64,000 nucleotides of DNA from Andeanibacterium fulvum (GCF_037154085.1 NZ_JBANRM010000005.1:266824-330823), one strand, 5' to 3'. Positions 43,392-52,824 are shown, numbered from the stretch's first letter. Translations and numbers: made by a program. The notes: generated by a model not told the origin, from the sequence alone.

Positions 43392-44234
43392 ATGCGCTTC
43401 GACATGAGCCGCGCCTGGAACGATGCCGTCAGCCGGATCAGCGCCAATCGCGAAGTTATGATGATCGTGGCAGGGGTGTTCTTCCTGCTGCCCAGCCTGC
43501 TGTTCTACGTGCTCTTCTCAGATGTGCAGACCCAGGCCATGGCCGATCTGCAGCAAATGGCTCAGGGCAAAGCGCCCGCCGAAGCCGCGATGCAGGGCGT
43601 CGGCGCATCCTTCTTCTTCACCGCCTTCGCGCTCAGCCTGGCGCAATTGGTAGGTTTTATCGCCCTGCTCTCGCTGCTGGACGACCGCGACAGGCCCACT
43701 GTGGGGCAAGCAATCGGCATCGGCATCAAGAGCCTGCCGACCCTGATCGGCGCCAGCCTGCTGGTCATGCTCGGCTATATCCTGGCGGCCTTTGTCTTCG
43801 GGATGCTGATGGGCATCAGTGCAGGGGTGGCAGCGGTTACCTTCATACTGGTGCTGCTGCTTCTCGGCGTGATGATCTACGCGATGGTGCGCCTCTCGCT
43901 GCTGCTGCCGGTGGTGGTGTTCGAACGCCAGCTCAACCCCATCACGGCGCTGGTCCGCTCGTGGCGGCTGACCAAGGGCAGCACGATGATGCTGTTCCTG
44001 TTCTACCTGCTGCTGATGGTGGTCTATTTCGTGATCAGCCTGCTGGTCACCGGCATGTTGCTGGCACTGCTGATCGGGATCATGGGCCAGAACACCGTCA
44101 CCATGTTCCTGGGCGGGCTGGTTTCCGGCGCGCTGAGCGCGGTGGCGAACATGGTGTTCACCGGGATCATCGCCTCGGTCTATCGGCAGCTCGCCGGGCC
44201 GAGCACGACGGATTACACCGAAACCTTCGGCTGA
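43392..44234 (+). CDS. Polytopic membrane protein, unknown function
   Basis: The product is 280 aa with about six membrane helices (for example MMIVAGVFFLLPSLLFYVLF, LLVMLGYILAAFVFGMLMGI, MLFLFYLLLMVVYFVISLLV). The pattern, with a conserved amphipathic FERQLNPITALVRSWRLTKG between helices, resembles the membrane part of glycerophosphodiester-phosphodiesterase-type proteins. No catalytic domain is attached. It diverges from lipB with 64 bases between starts. Confidence 0.75.
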   Translation: MRFDMSRAWNDAVSRISANREVMMIVAGVFFLLPSLLFYVLFSDVQTQAMADLQQMAQGKAPAEAAMQGVGASFFFTAFALSLAQLVGFIALLSLLDDRDRPTVGQAIGIGIKSLPTLIGASLLVMLGYILAAFVFGMLMGISAGVAAVTFILVLLLLGVMIYAMVRLSLLLPVVVFERQLNPITALVRSWRLTKGSTMMLFLFYLLLMVVYFVISLLVTGMLLALLIGIMGQNTVTMFLGGLVSGALSAVANMVFTGIIASVYRQLAGPSTTDYTETFG

Positions 44235-44306
44235 GCCTTTGGCGGCATTGGAATGACGGTAGCGCCGGGGCGACAATCGCCCCGCGCAGAGCCGCGTTTG
44301 CCTCGC

Positions 44307-44942
44307 TTATTCGGCTTCGGTCTTCCAGCCCCAGCACAGCTTGCAGGGCAGGATGTTCAGCGGTTCGAAGCCTTCGTCGATCCGGCTGAAATATTGGGCG
44401 GTGAGGTTACGGGCCGCATTGCTGAACTGATAGGTCAGGAACGCGCCGCCCGGGCGGATGACCCGCGCCGTAGCCGCCGCGATGCGGGGCCCCACGCCTT
44501 CCGGCAGCGTAGAGAACGGCAGGCCGGACAGGACATAATCCGCATGTTCATGCCCGTGGGCGCGGACGATTTCCTCCACGTCCTCGGCCGAACCGTGGAC
44601 CGCGACGAAGCGGGAGTCCCCGATCGTGCGGCGCAGATAGTCGATGAACAGCGGGTTGGTGTCGATCACCAGCAGGGTGGCATCGCGGCGCAGCCGGTCG
44701 AGCACCGGGCGGCAGAACGTGCCGACGCCGGGGCCATATTCGACGAACAGCTTGCACTCGTCCCAGTTCACCGGCGCAAGCATCTTGCGGATCGTGAAGC
44801 GCGAGGACGGGATGATCGAGCCGACCATCACCGGATGTTCGATGAAGCCCTGAAAAAAGACGCCCCACGGGCCCAGGAATTCGCGAATCTTGCGCTTCAG
44901 CTTGGTGGACTTGCGTTCCCGGGTAAGCTCGTATCCTGCCAT
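44307..44942 (-). CDS. Class I SAM methyltransferase, PmtA-like
   Basis: The product is 211 aa. The SAM motif is LFVEYGPGVGTFCRPVL, followed by LLVIDTNPLFIDYLR and DYVLSGLPFSTLPE. The N-terminus is strongly basic (LTRERKSTKLKRKIREFLG) and an amphipathic helix FFQGFIEHPVMVGSIIPSSR follows. Both features match the rhizobial-type phosphatidylethanolamine N-methyltransferases and related rRNA-dimethylase-like enzymes. A phospholipid substrate is likely but unproven. Confidence 0.82.
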   Translation of the reverse strand: MAGYELTRERKSTKLKRKIREFLGPWGVFFQGFIEHPVMVGSIIPSSRFTIRKMLAPVNWDECKLFVEYGPGVGTFCRPVLDRLRRDATLLVIDTNPLFIDYLRRTIGDSRFVAVHGSAEDVEEIVRAHGHEHADYVLSGLPFSTLPEGVGPRIAAATARVIRPGGAFLTYQFSNAARNLTAQYFSRIDEGFEPLNILPCKLCWGWKTEAE

Positions 44943-45096
44943 TTAGGCCCAGAACCTCTAACTCGCCCCCGGATGGGGGACCAATTGCTGTAACACGGCG
45001 TTCGCAAATCCTTCTTCGATTTGCAAGGTTATGCCGCCGCTTGTCGTCAAGCCGTTGTGCATAGCGCCCGTGAAACGGTCTGTTCCTGCGGCAGGA
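44943..45096. other. Gap with hairpin, between PmtA-like gene and arsC
   Basis: No gene is supported. GCAAATC-cttcttc-GATTTGC (45004-45024) is a 7-bp perfect stem with a 7-base loop. It lies downstream of the arsC stop on the minus strand and may end that transcript. Confidence 0.45.
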
Positions 45097-45441
45097 TCAG
45101 AGGATTTCCTGAATCCGTTCCGGCGGGCGGCACAGACGGACGCCTTTTTCGGTTTCCACGATCGGCCGTTCGATCAGCTTCGGGTCCGCCGCCATGGCCG
45201 CGATTACCGTTGCGTCATCGGCTTCCGTGAGCCCGCGCTCCTTCGCATCAGTGCCTTGCAGGCGCAGCCCCTCGCGCGCGGCCATGCCGGCATCGCGATA
45301 GAGCTGGGCGAGCTTTTCCGCGCTGGGCGGGGTCTTGAGATACTGGATCACTTCCACCTCGACGCCGGGGGTATTCTGGAGCGTTTCCAGCGCCAGGCGC
45401 GATTTGCTGCAATTGGGATTGTGCCAGATGGTGGCCTTCAT
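45097..45441 (-). CDS. arsC: Arsenate reductase, glutaredoxin-coupled ArsC
   Basis: The product is 114 aa. ArsC reduces arsenate to arsenite using glutathione/glutaredoxin. The active-site Cys11 is in WHNPNCSKSRLALETL; the substrate-binding Arg residues appear late (ERPIVETEKGVRLCRPPERI). It starts 12 bases after the 2Fe-2S gene, so it is in the same unit, although an arsenic function does not fit the neighbours. The ArsC/Spx fold has members with other roles (for example YffB), so arsenate reduction is not certain. Confidence 0.85.
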   Translation of the reverse strand: MKATIWHNPNCSKSRLALETLQNTPGVEVEVIQYLKTPPSAEKLAQLYRDAGMAAREGLRLQGTDAKERGLTEADDATVIAAMAADPKLIERPIVETEKGVRLCRPPERIQEIL

Positions 45442-45453
45442 GGGTCGTCAGTC

Positions 45454-45999
45454 CTATTTGCTGGGTTCGGCCCGCATTGCCGGGACGGCGCGGGCGGCAT
45501 CTTCGGTGCTGATCCCCGGAGCGGGGGCAGCGCTGATCACTTCCTGCCGCATGGCCACTCGCCCGGCGCGCTGGATGACGCGGACCAGCCGGGGATAGAC
45601 CCCGCAGCGGCAGAGATTGGGCACGGCCCGTTCGATATCCTCTTTCGTCGGCGCGGCATTGCGTTCGAGCAGGGCCGCCGCCGCCATCACGATGCCCGGC
45701 GTGCAGAAGCCGCACTGGATCGCCTGTTCGGCCACCAGTGCCTGCTGCACGGGGTGCGACCGATCCCGGCTCAAACCCTCGATCGTGGTGATATAGCGGC
45801 CTTCTGCCTCGGCGATGGTGATAAGGCAGCTGCGCAGCGCTTCCCCGTCGACGATCACCATGCAGGCGCCGCAATCGCCCGCGCCGCAGCCAAATTTGGT
45901 ACCGGTAAGGTTCGCCGCATCGCGCAGCGCCCACAGCAGCGGCGTTTCCGGATCGATATCGAACTGGACCGGGCGGCCATTGACGGTCATGCGCGACAT
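45454..45999 (-). CDS. 2Fe-2S subunit of the xanthine dehydrogenase family, no partner
   Basis: The product is 181 aa. A plant-type ferredoxin domain has Cys38, Cys43, Cys46 and Cys58 (FGCGAGDCGACMV); the second, helical domain has Cys96, Cys99, Cys130 and Cys132 (QCGFCTPGIVMAAAALLERN, NLCRCGVYPR). This is the small electron-transfer subunit of molybdenum hydroxylases such as isoquinoline 1-oxidoreductase or aldehyde oxidase. No large molybdopterin subunit or FAD subunit is in the window, which is unusual. An ATG at 45990 is an alternative start. It follows the class II aldolase gene by 40 bases. Confidence 0.92.
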   Translation of the reverse strand: MSRMTVNGRPVQFDIDPETPLLWALRDAANLTGTKFGCGAGDCGACMVIVDGEALRSCLITIAEAEGRYITTIEGLSRDRSHPVQQALVAEQAIQCGFCTPGIVMAAAALLERNAAPTKEDIERAVPNLCRCGVYPRLVRVIQRAGRVAMRQEVISAAPAPGISTEDAARAVPAMRAEPSK

Positions 46000-46039
46000 A
46001 GCCGCGCCTTACCCTGCCCCGGCCGCCCTCCGCCAGCCC

Positions 46040-46795
46040 CTATTCGCGCCAGCTGGAATCGATCTGGTCGATCTTGCGCTTCCACGCCTCGAAATCGAGC
46101 ACGCCGAAGCCGGCAGTGAGCATCTTGTCGCGATCCTGCTGGTGCACTTCGATCACTTCGGGCGGCACGCGGATCGGCTTGCCGAGCGACGCGGTCTTCA
46201 CCTGGATCTCGCAGGCGCGCTGCAGCATGTAATATTTGAGGAACATCTCGGGCAGGCTTTCGCCCATTACCACCGGGCCGTGGTTGCGCAGCATCAGGAT
46301 GCGGTGATTGCCGAGATTGCGCAGCAGCCGTTCGCCTTCTTCGGCGCGCACGGTGATGCCTTCGAAATCGTGATAGCCGATCGCCCCTTCGAAGAAGCAG
46401 GAATAGAAATTGGTCGGCACCAGCCCGTCCTCGCACGAACACACCGCCATCGTATCGGGCGTGTGGGTGTGGACGATGGCATGGGCCCAGGGCAGTTCCT
46501 TGTGGAACACCGAATGCTGAGTGAAGCCGGCCAGGTTCACCCAATGCGGGCTGCCGTCGAGCTTGTTGCCTTCGCTGTCGATCTTCACGAGGTTGGAGGC
46601 AGTGACTTCCGACCACAGCAGCCCGAAGGGGTTGATGAGGAACGCCTCTTCGCCCGGCACGCGCAGGGTGATGTGATTGTAGATCGATTCACACCAGCCC
46701 ATGTGATCGAAGATGCGATAGCAGGCGGCAAGGTCCTGCCGGGCCTTCCATTCCGCCTCGCTGCATTCCGGCTTTTGCTTCAATTGTGTGGCCAT
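46040..46795 (-). CDS. Class II aldolase/adducin family protein
   Basis: The product is 251 aa from the ATG at 46795, with GAGAGGATC upstream; the ATG at 46807 sits before that motif. The fold is the zinc-dependent class II aldolase/epimerase: SIYNHITLRVPGEEAFLINP, the metal His in IVHTHTPDTMAV, and ILMLRNHGPVVMG. Members act on phosphorylated sugars, or on aromatic and keto acids in catabolic clusters. First gene of the aldolase, 2Fe-2S, arsC unit. The substrate is unknown. Confidence 0.88.
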   Translation of the reverse strand: MATQLKQKPECSEAEWKARQDLAACYRIFDHMGWCESIYNHITLRVPGEEAFLINPFGLLWSEVTASNLVKIDSEGNKLDGSPHWVNLAGFTQHSVFHKELPWAHAIVHTHTPDTMAVCSCEDGLVPTNFYSCFFEGAIGYHDFEGITVRAEEGERLLRNLGNHRILMLRNHGPVVMGESLPEMFLKYYMLQRACEIQVKTASLGKPIRVPPEVIEVHQQDRDKMLTAGFGVLDFEAWKRKIDQIDSSWRE

Positions 46796-46962
46796 GATCC
46801 TCTCCATGGATGGCGTCCCGCTCTCTATCGCATGGCGGGCAGTGGTGCCTCAAGGTGCACAGCATGTTGACTTTGTCGCGGCGGATGGCAAGCCATGACC
46901 GGCCAATCGCGGGAATCATGCGGCTGTTCAAGACCGCTACCCGCTTCCTGGGGAGGAATGCC

Positions 46963-47508
46963 ATGAGTAAGTCGCTGGGCTACGGCCAGCCGATGGGCGG
47001 AATCGCGCAAACCGCCTTCGTAGTTGAAGACCTGCGTGCCTCGGTGGACCGCTTCATTGCCGACATGAAGGCGGGGCCGTTTTTCATTCTCGATAATTTC
47101 CTGGTCCCCGGCCAGAATTATCGCGGCGCGGAATCGACGGCCGACATCACTATCGCCATGGGCTTTGCCGGGCATATGCTGATCGAACTGATCCAGCCGC
47201 TCGACAACAACCCCTCGGTCTACAAGGAAACGATCGAGAAGCGCGGCTACGGCTTCCACCATTTCGGCATTGCCTGCGCGGATGTGGACGCGGCCAGCCT
47301 CGACTACCAGTCGCGCGGATATCACGAAGCTTTCCGCGCTTCGGTGCCGACGGGCGGCGAAGTGGTCTATCTGGACAATGGCACGGGCGCGCAGTGGGGC
47401 TTCCTCGAACTGCTGCCGGTGACGCCGGGCATGGACGAGACCTTCACCCGCTTCTTCAAGGCCTCGCAGGGATGGGACGGCACCGATCCGGTGCGCTCGT
47501 TCCTCTGA
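46963..47508 (+). CDS. VOC-family protein (glyoxalase/dioxygenase fold)
   Basis: The product is 181 aa from the ATG at 46963, with GGAGGA 7 nt upstream. The paired beta-alpha-beta modules show GIAQTAFVVEDLRASVDRFI and GFHHFGIACADVDAASLDYQ. Both could supply metal ligands, though the His pattern is incomplete in the first half. Possible roles include epimerase, lyase or extradiol-type steps in the catabolic unit. It diverges from the aldolase gene and is followed by an MFS gene 58 bases on. Confidence 0.82.
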   Translation: MSKSLGYGQPMGGIAQTAFVVEDLRASVDRFIADMKAGPFFILDNFLVPGQNYRGAESTADITIAMGFAGHMLIELIQPLDNNPSVYKETIEKRGYGFHHFGIACADVDAASLDYQSRGYHEAFRASVPTGGEVVYLDNGTGAQWGFLELLPVTPGMDETFTRFFKASQGWDGTDPVRSFL

Positions 47509-47566
47509 TACGCAAGTTCGCATAACAAAAATCCGCGGCGAAAAGATCGCGGGTGGGAGAAGTCGA

Positions 47567-48835
47567 ATGCAGCCTGGCGTTGCCCCCGCGCAGGGGAACT
47601 GGATGAAGAATTCGCCGGTGTACCAGTTCATGCTGGTATTCCTGCTGAGCCTCAATTTCGGGATCGTGTTCTTCGACCGGCAGGCGCTGAACGCGCTGAT
47701 GCCGTTCGTGCAGCCGGACCTGCAATTGTCCGATACGCAGATCGGTCTGCTGGCGGGCGGGCTCAGCTTCAGCTGGGCGATTGCCGCCTTCTTCGTGGGC
47801 AAGCTGTCGGACAGCCTGGGCAAGCGCAAGCTGCTGCTGATCGCCTCTACCGTGGCCTTCTCGCTCTGCTCGTTCCTGTCGGGCATCGCGACCAGCTTCG
47901 TATTCCTGTTCGGTGCCCGCCTGCTGATGGGCGCGGCCGAAGGCGGTGTCATGCCGATCAGCCATGCGATGGTGGCATCGGAAGTGGACCCCAAGCGGCG
48001 CGGGCTGGCGCAGGGCGTGGCGCAGAACCTGGGCTCCAACCTGCTGGGCAGCTTCCTCGCCCCGGTGGTGCTGGTGGCCTTCGCCACCGTGTTCAGCTGG
48101 CGCGAGGCGTTCTATCTCGCCGCCGTGCCGGGCCTGCTTTCCGCCGGCCTCATCTGGCTGACCCTGCGCGAACCCGAGATGGCCCCTGCCCCTGCTGCGG
48201 AAGAAGCGGGCGACAAGATGGGCCTGATGGATGCGATGAAGGTCCGCAACATGTGGATCTGCGTCGTCGTGGGCGTATTGCTGGTGGCGCACTTCGTCAT
48301 CACCTGGGCCTTCATGCCGAATTACCTGGTGCAGGTGAAAGGCATGGACCCGACCACGATGAGCTGGGTGATGGGCGCGCTGGGCATTGCCGCGGCGATC
48401 TATTCCATCGTCATTTCCGGCCTGTCCGACATGATCGGGCGCAAGCCGGTGATGGTGATCCTGCCCTTCCTGTCAGTGGTCGGCCCGCTGGCGGCGATGT
48501 ATTTCACCGGCAGCGCTACCATGCTGGCGGCGATCTTCTTCGTGGGCTGGGCCGTGAACGGGATCTTCCCGATCTTCATGGCGACCATCCCTTCGGAAAC
48601 TTTCGACCAGCGCCACCATGCCACCGTGCTCGGCCTCGCCATGGGCAGCTGCGAAGTGCTGGGCGGCGTGTTCGGCCCGGTAGTGGCCGGCGCGCTGAAC
48701 GATATTGCGGGCAAGGACAGTTTCCTGTGGCTGATGATGGGGCTGGCAGTGATCAGCGGGTTCATCGCCATGGGCCTGAAGGAGACGGCTCCAGCCGTGC
48801 TAGCACGGCGCGGGAACAAGCCGGCTCACGCCTGA
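47567..48835 (+). CDS. MFS transporter
   Basis: The product is 422 aa with about 12 membrane helices. Loop 2-3 carries VGKLSDSLGKRKLLLIAS, the MFS signature, and the second half has SDMIGRKPVMVILPFLS. It resembles the anion/aromatic-acid H+ symporters of the ACS/AAHS group, so it may take up the substrate of the nearby catabolic genes. A Lys/Arg-poor acidic loop lies between helices 6 and 7. A 16-bp tandem repeat follows directly after the stop. Confidence 0.9.
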   Translation: MQPGVAPAQGNWMKNSPVYQFMLVFLLSLNFGIVFFDRQALNALMPFVQPDLQLSDTQIGLLAGGLSFSWAIAAFFVGKLSDSLGKRKLLLIASTVAFSLCSFLSGIATSFVFLFGARLLMGAAEGGVMPISHAMVASEVDPKRRGLAQGVAQNLGSNLLGSFLAPVVLVAFATVFSWREAFYLAAVPGLLSAGLIWLTLREPEMAPAPAAEEAGDKMGLMDAMKVRNMWICVVVGVLLVAHFVITWAFMPNYLVQVKGMDPTTMSWVMGALGIAAAIYSIVISGLSDMIGRKPVMVILPFLSVVGPLAAMYFTGSATMLAAIFFVGWAVNGIFPIFMATIPSETFDQRHHATVLGLAMGSCEVLGGVFGPVVAGALNDIAGKDSFLWLMMGLAVISGFIAMGLKETAPAVLARRGNKPAHA

Positions 48836-48838
48836 CGC

Positions 48839-48870
48839 GCGCCTAACGGGACGGGCGCCTAACGGGACGG
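48839..48870. repeat. 16-bp perfect tandem repeat after the MFS stop
   Basis: The unit gcgcctaacgggacgg is repeated twice (48839-48854 and 48855-48870), three bases after the MFS stop and 21 bases before the AraC start. The AraC ribosome binding site (gaggagaaag) follows directly. Confidence 0.9.
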
Positions 48871-48891
48871 GAGGAGAAAGAGAGACCGGTC

Positions 48892-49833
48892 ATGGGCTTA
48901 TTGCAGAAGTTCACCACATCCGGCGTCGCGCCGGGTGACCGGCTACGCTATTGGAACGTGATCGCGGACGAGGTGTTCAGCGGCACCTATGTCAATGCCG
49001 ACGGCCAGCAATTCGCGGGCGAGATGTGGCATTGGGGCATGGGCGAACTGAACATGATCCGCACGACCTCGCAGCAGGCCGCCGTCGGCCGGCGCGGGAT
49101 CGACCGGACCGAGGAACATCTCATTGTCCACGTGCAATGCCGGGGCACCAGCCGATTCCGGCAGCAAGGCTACGATGCCCGGCTCGAACCGGGGGACTTC
49201 TCGATCGGTTCCTCGCACAAGCCCTATTCCTTCGATCTTTCCGCGCATGAAATGCTGGTGATCGAATTCCCCAAGGCCCCGCTGGCCGAGCGGGTGGCGG
49301 CGCTGGACGATATCGTCGCCGGGCGCATCTGCGGCGCATCGGCTGCCGGGCGCATCTTCCATGATTTCCTGCTCTCGCTGTGGCGGCAGGGCGGGCGCCT
49401 GCTGCAGGAGGATTCGTGGGAGCCGGGCATGAACACGGTGTTCTACGATCTGGCCGCCGCCGCCATCAGAGGGTCGGATCGCAACCTGGGCGATAGCTCC
49501 CGCGCGCCGCACGGGCAGGCCCTGCTGGCTCGGGCCAAGGCCTATATCGAAACCGAACTGCCCAATCCCGAATTGCGCACCACCAGCATCGCGGACGAGC
49601 TCGACCTGTCGGTCCGCTCGGTCCAGAACCTCTTCGCCGGTATCGGCACCACACCGATGGGCTATGTGCTGGACCGGCGCCTCGCCCGCGCGGCCGAACG
49701 GCTGATGGCTGATCCCGCCGCCAGCGTGACCGAAATCGCCTTCGACCACGGTTTCACCGATGCAGGCTATTTCACCCGCTGCTTCCGCCAGAAGTTCGGC
49801 GCCTCGCCGCGCAACTGGCGACTGGGGCAGTGA
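48892..49833 (+). CDS. AraC-family transcriptional regulator
   Basis: The product is 313 aa. The N-terminal half is a cupin-like effector domain of the AraC_binding_2 type (EHLIVHVQCRGTSRFRQQGY; RLEPGDFSIGSSHKPY). The C-terminal 105 residues carry the two HTH motifs (TTSIADELDLSVRSVQNLFA; SVTEIAFDHGFTDAGYFTRC FRQKF). It is placed between the MFS gene and the TonB-receptor operon and is the likely regulator of one or both. GAGGAG lies upstream of the ATG. Confidence 0.93.
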   Translation: MGLLQKFTTSGVAPGDRLRYWNVIADEVFSGTYVNADGQQFAGEMWHWGMGELNMIRTTSQQAAVGRRGIDRTEEHLIVHVQCRGTSRFRQQGYDARLEPGDFSIGSSHKPYSFDLSAHEMLVIEFPKAPLAERVAALDDIVAGRICGASAAGRIFHDFLLSLWRQGGRLLQEDSWEPGMNTVFYDLAAAAIRGSDRNLGDSSRAPHGQALLARAKAYIETELPNPELRTTSIADELDLSVRSVQNLFAGIGTTPMGYVLDRRLARAAERLMADPAASVTEIAFDHGFTDAGYFTRCFRQKFGASPRNWRLGQ

Positions 49834-49898
49834 TCCTGGGAAGCACGCTCACGGGGCAACAGATCGGCGGTTGCGAGACCTCCGATCCCACTCGCTAC

Positions 49899-50042
49899 AC
49901 CCGTTCGTCCTGAGCCTGTCGAAGGACACGCGAGACGTTATTCACAAGTGCATCAGCCCTGACCAATGGGCGTTGCACTGACATTTGGTGACCTCTCGAG
50001 CCAAGACCTGCGCGCGTCCTTCGACAGGCTCAGGACGAACGG
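49899..50042. repeat. Inverted pair of GCCTGTCGAAGGACACGCG repeats
   Basis: The left arm 49899-49932 (acccgttcgtcctgagcctg onward) and the right arm 50011-50042 (cgcgcgtccttcgacaggct onward) are near-perfect inverted copies, 78 bases apart. Same family as at 37688 and 58821. It lies between the AraC gene and the receptor gene. Confidence 0.88.
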
Positions 50043-50252
50043 AAGTTGAGAGGCTGTCAGCTCTCAAGCCCGCCCCCGATAGTCCGCCCCCAATATCCAT
50101 CCGTTGCAAATTGGCAACGCTGGAGCGCTTGCGTCTCTCTCCCAGTGATCTGCGCCCCAGTGCAGGCGGCACAATTTGGCGCGTGGTAAATTCTCAAGTC
50201 TGGGGGGTGGGCAATCTGCCTCAGTAACAACAACATCTATTGGGAGTTCAGC
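50043..50252. other. Leader of the TonB receptor gene
   Basis: About 210 bases with no gene. It must hold the receptor promoter, but no clear -35/-10 pair stands out. The ribosome binding site is GGGAG, 6 nt before the ATG at 50253. Confidence 0.4.
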
Positions 50253-52805
50253 ATGAGATTTGCACCGGTTTCCTTAGCCGTACTTGCGACGGCCTTGGCC
50301 ACCCCGGCCTTTGCACAGGATGCGGGCGCCGAAGATCAGGGCGGCATCCGCGAAATCGTCGTCACCGCGCAGAAGCGCGCCGAAGACGTTCAGGACGTGC
50401 CGATCGCGATCAGCGCCTTCGACGCTACCTCGCTGCAGGAACGCGCCGTGGGCAGCGTGGCCGCGCTTTCCGGCATCACCCCCAACGTCACGCTTGACGC
50501 ATCGACCCCGTTCTCGGGTTCCAGCGCAGTGCTGGGCGCCACGATCCGCGGCATCGGTTCCAGCGATTTCGCCTTCAACATCGACCCGGCCGTGGGCGTC
50601 TATCTCGACGGCGTCTATCTGGGCCGCTCGATCGGCGCGAACCAGGACCTGCTGGACGTAGAGCGCATCGAAGTGCTCAAGGGCCCGCAGGGCACGCTGT
50701 TCGGCCGTAACTCCGTGGGCGGCGCGATCTCGATCGTGACCAAGAACCCCGGCGACAAGTTCCGCGTCACAGGCGACGTCACCGTGGGCAGCTTCGAGCG
50801 CATGCAGGTGCGCGGCATGGTCGAACTGCCGATCACCGAAGGCCTCAGCTCCTCGCTGGCCTTCAGCATGCTCAACCGCCAGGGCTACCAGAAGCGCGTC
50901 GCCTATGATGGCGATGCGGGCGATTACGATTCCTGGGAACTGTTCCCGGCCTCCGGATATCAGAGCGGCTCGCGTCAGGGCGGCGACGATACCTGGAGCC
51001 TGCGCGGCAAGCTGCACTGGGATAATGGCAGCACCTTCCGCGCCACCCTGTCGGGCGACTTCACCAAGGTCGATCAGGATTCCACCTCCAATACGGTGCT
51101 GGCAGTCACCCCGATTTCCGGGCCCTTCGCCGGCCTTGCGGAAAACAACATCCCCGGCACCGGGCTTGACGTGGTCACCGGCAATTCGGGCTTCCTGTTC
51201 GCCGGTCTCTACAATTTCTGTATCGGCGCCACGCCTGACGAAATCGCCGCGCGCAACGCCCAGAACCTGTGCGGACCGCGTTCCAGCACTGGAGGCTATC
51301 TCTCGCTTGCGGGCCTCGGCAGCCGCAATGTCGATGCCGATCCGCTCAACGATGTCGCACCTTACGACAGCCGCTGGGTGAGCCAGGACATCGACGAGAG
51401 CTGGGCCACCGGCAACAACTTCTCCAAGCTGAACCAGGGCGGCGTCGGCCTCGACCTCGAACTCGACCTGACCGACAACGTCATGCTCAAGTCGATCTCG
51501 TCGTGGCGCAAGCTCGACTTCGCCGCGGGCGTCGACCTCGACAACTCGCCGCTGCCGATCCTGCAGACCAGCTTCTCGGTCAATCAGGAACAGTGGAGCC
51601 AGGAACTCCAGCTGACCGGCTCGGCGATGGACGGCAACCTCAACTTCGTTCTGGGCGGCTACGTCTTCAACGAAAAGGGCAAGCTTCACGACTATGTGAC
51701 CTTCGCCGGCGGCCTGCTGCAGGTCGACGGTCCGGGCGATGTCGACACCACTGCCTATGCCGGCTTCGGCCAGCTCGACTGGCGCGTCAGCGACCTTATC
51801 GGCTTCACCCTGGGCGGCCGCTGGACGCGCGAGGACAAGACCTATGTCGGTGCCCAGTCGGACGTGAACGGCTTCAACTACAAGCTGTTCAACTGCATGG
51901 ACCTGACGCCCGCGGGCATCCCGACGCAGGAATGCGCCACCGAGGTCGGCTTCCCGATCCCGAGCGAGCCGTTCCGTTACTATCCGCTCTCGCCGAAGGA
52001 TCAGGAGTTCGAGAACTTCTCGTTCAAGGCGGGCGTGCAGGTCTATCCGACCGACGACGTGATGCTCTATGGTTCGTTCAGCCAGGGCTACAAGACGGGC
52101 GGCTGGACCACTCGCCTTTCCAACCCGCTGCCCACCGCGCCGACCTTCGGCGAGGAAAAGGCGGAAACCTGGGAAGTGGGCGTGAAGTCGACCCTGATCG
52201 ACCGTCGCCTGCAGTTGAATGCCGCGGCCTTCAGCACGGAATATAACGGCATCCAGCTCAACTTCCAGGAAGGCGTCTCGCCGACCGTGCAGAATGCGGG
52301 CGATGCGCGGATCAAGGGCTTCGAAGTCGAGGCGGTTGCCGCCCCGACCGACAATTTCCAGATCACCGCGTCGATCGGCTATCTCGATGCCTATTACACC
52401 GACGTCGCCGGCCCGGCACAGGTTGCCGCCAACCCGTTCCAGCTGGGCGTGTTCGCGGGTGCGGACCTGCCCAAGGCTCCGGACTGGAAGATCAACATCT
52501 CGCCGCGCCTCGAACTGCCGGTGGGCAACGGTTCGCTCGTCCTGCTGGGCGACTGGACCCACACCACCAGCATGCGCAACGATACGGAAGGGACCATCCT
52601 GCTGATGCGCCCGGCAACCGATATCGTGAATGCCAGCGCGACCTATCGTCCGGACGATGCCAATTGGGACCTCACCGTGGGCGCCACCAACCTGACCGAC
52701 GAGCGCTATCTCGTCACCGGTCAGGCCCAGATCGCCGGCGGTGTGATCTACGGCACCTACAGCCGGCCCCGCGAATGGTACGTCCGCGTCGGCTTCGATT
52801 TCTAA
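50253..52805 (+). CDS. TonB-dependent outer-membrane receptor
   Basis: The product is 850 aa. The signal peptide ends at FAQ (about residue 22). A TonB-box-like stretch EIVVTAQKRAEDVQDVPIAI precedes the plug domain (about 45-165; VERIEVLKGPQGTLFGRNSV, GGAISIVTKNPG). The 22-strand barrel fills the rest, and it ends in YVRVGFDF with a terminal Phe. There is no FecA-type signalling extension. This sphingomonad-type receptor class takes up large or hydrophobic substrates other than iron chelates in catabolic loci. It heads the operon of cupins and dehydrogenases. Confidence 0.95.
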   Translation: MRFAPVSLAVLATALATPAFAQDAGAEDQGGIREIVVTAQKRAEDVQDVPIAISAFDATSLQERAVGSVAALSGITPNVTLDASTPFSGSSAVLGATIRGIGSSDFAFNIDPAVGVYLDGVYLGRSIGANQDLLDVERIEVLKGPQGTLFGRNSVGGAISIVTKNPGDKFRVTGDVTVGSFERMQVRGMVELPITEGLSSSLAFSMLNRQGYQKRVAYDGDAGDYDSWELFPASGYQSGSRQGGDDTWSLRGKLHWDNGSTFRATLSGDFTKVDQDSTSNTVLAVTPISGPFAGLAENNIPGTGLDVVTGNSGFLFAGLYNFCIGATPDEIAARNAQNLCGPRSSTGGYLSLAGLGSRNVDADPLNDVAPYDSRWVSQDIDESWATGNNFSKLNQGGVGLDLELDLTDNVMLKSISSWRKLDFAAGVDLDNSPLPILQTSFSVNQEQWSQELQLTGSAMDGNLNFVLGGYVFNEKGKLHDYVTFAGGLLQVDGPGDVDTTAYAGFGQLDWRVSDLIGFTLGGRWTREDKTYVGAQSDVNGFNYKLFNCMDLTPAGIPTQECATEVGFPIPSEPFRYYPLSPKDQEFENFSFKAGVQVYPTDDVMLYGSFSQGYKTGGWTTRLSNPLPTAPTFGEEKAETWEVGVKSTLIDRRLQLNAAAFSTEYNGIQLNFQEGVSPTVQNAGDARIKGFEVEAVAAPTDNFQITASIGYLDAYYTDVAGPAQVAANPFQLGVFAGADLPKAPDWKINISPRLELPVGNGSLVLLGDWTHTTSMRNDTEGTILLMRPATDIVNASATYRPDDANWDLTVGATNLTDERYLVTGQAQIAGGVIYGTYSRPREWYVRVGFDF

Positions 52806-52824
52806 GCCGCGCGACGAATTTGGA

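Noticed and set aside
50274..52562. Open frame of 762 codons opposite the TonB receptor gene
   Set aside because: Shadow frame; the receptor frame has signal peptide, plug motifs and terminal Phe.
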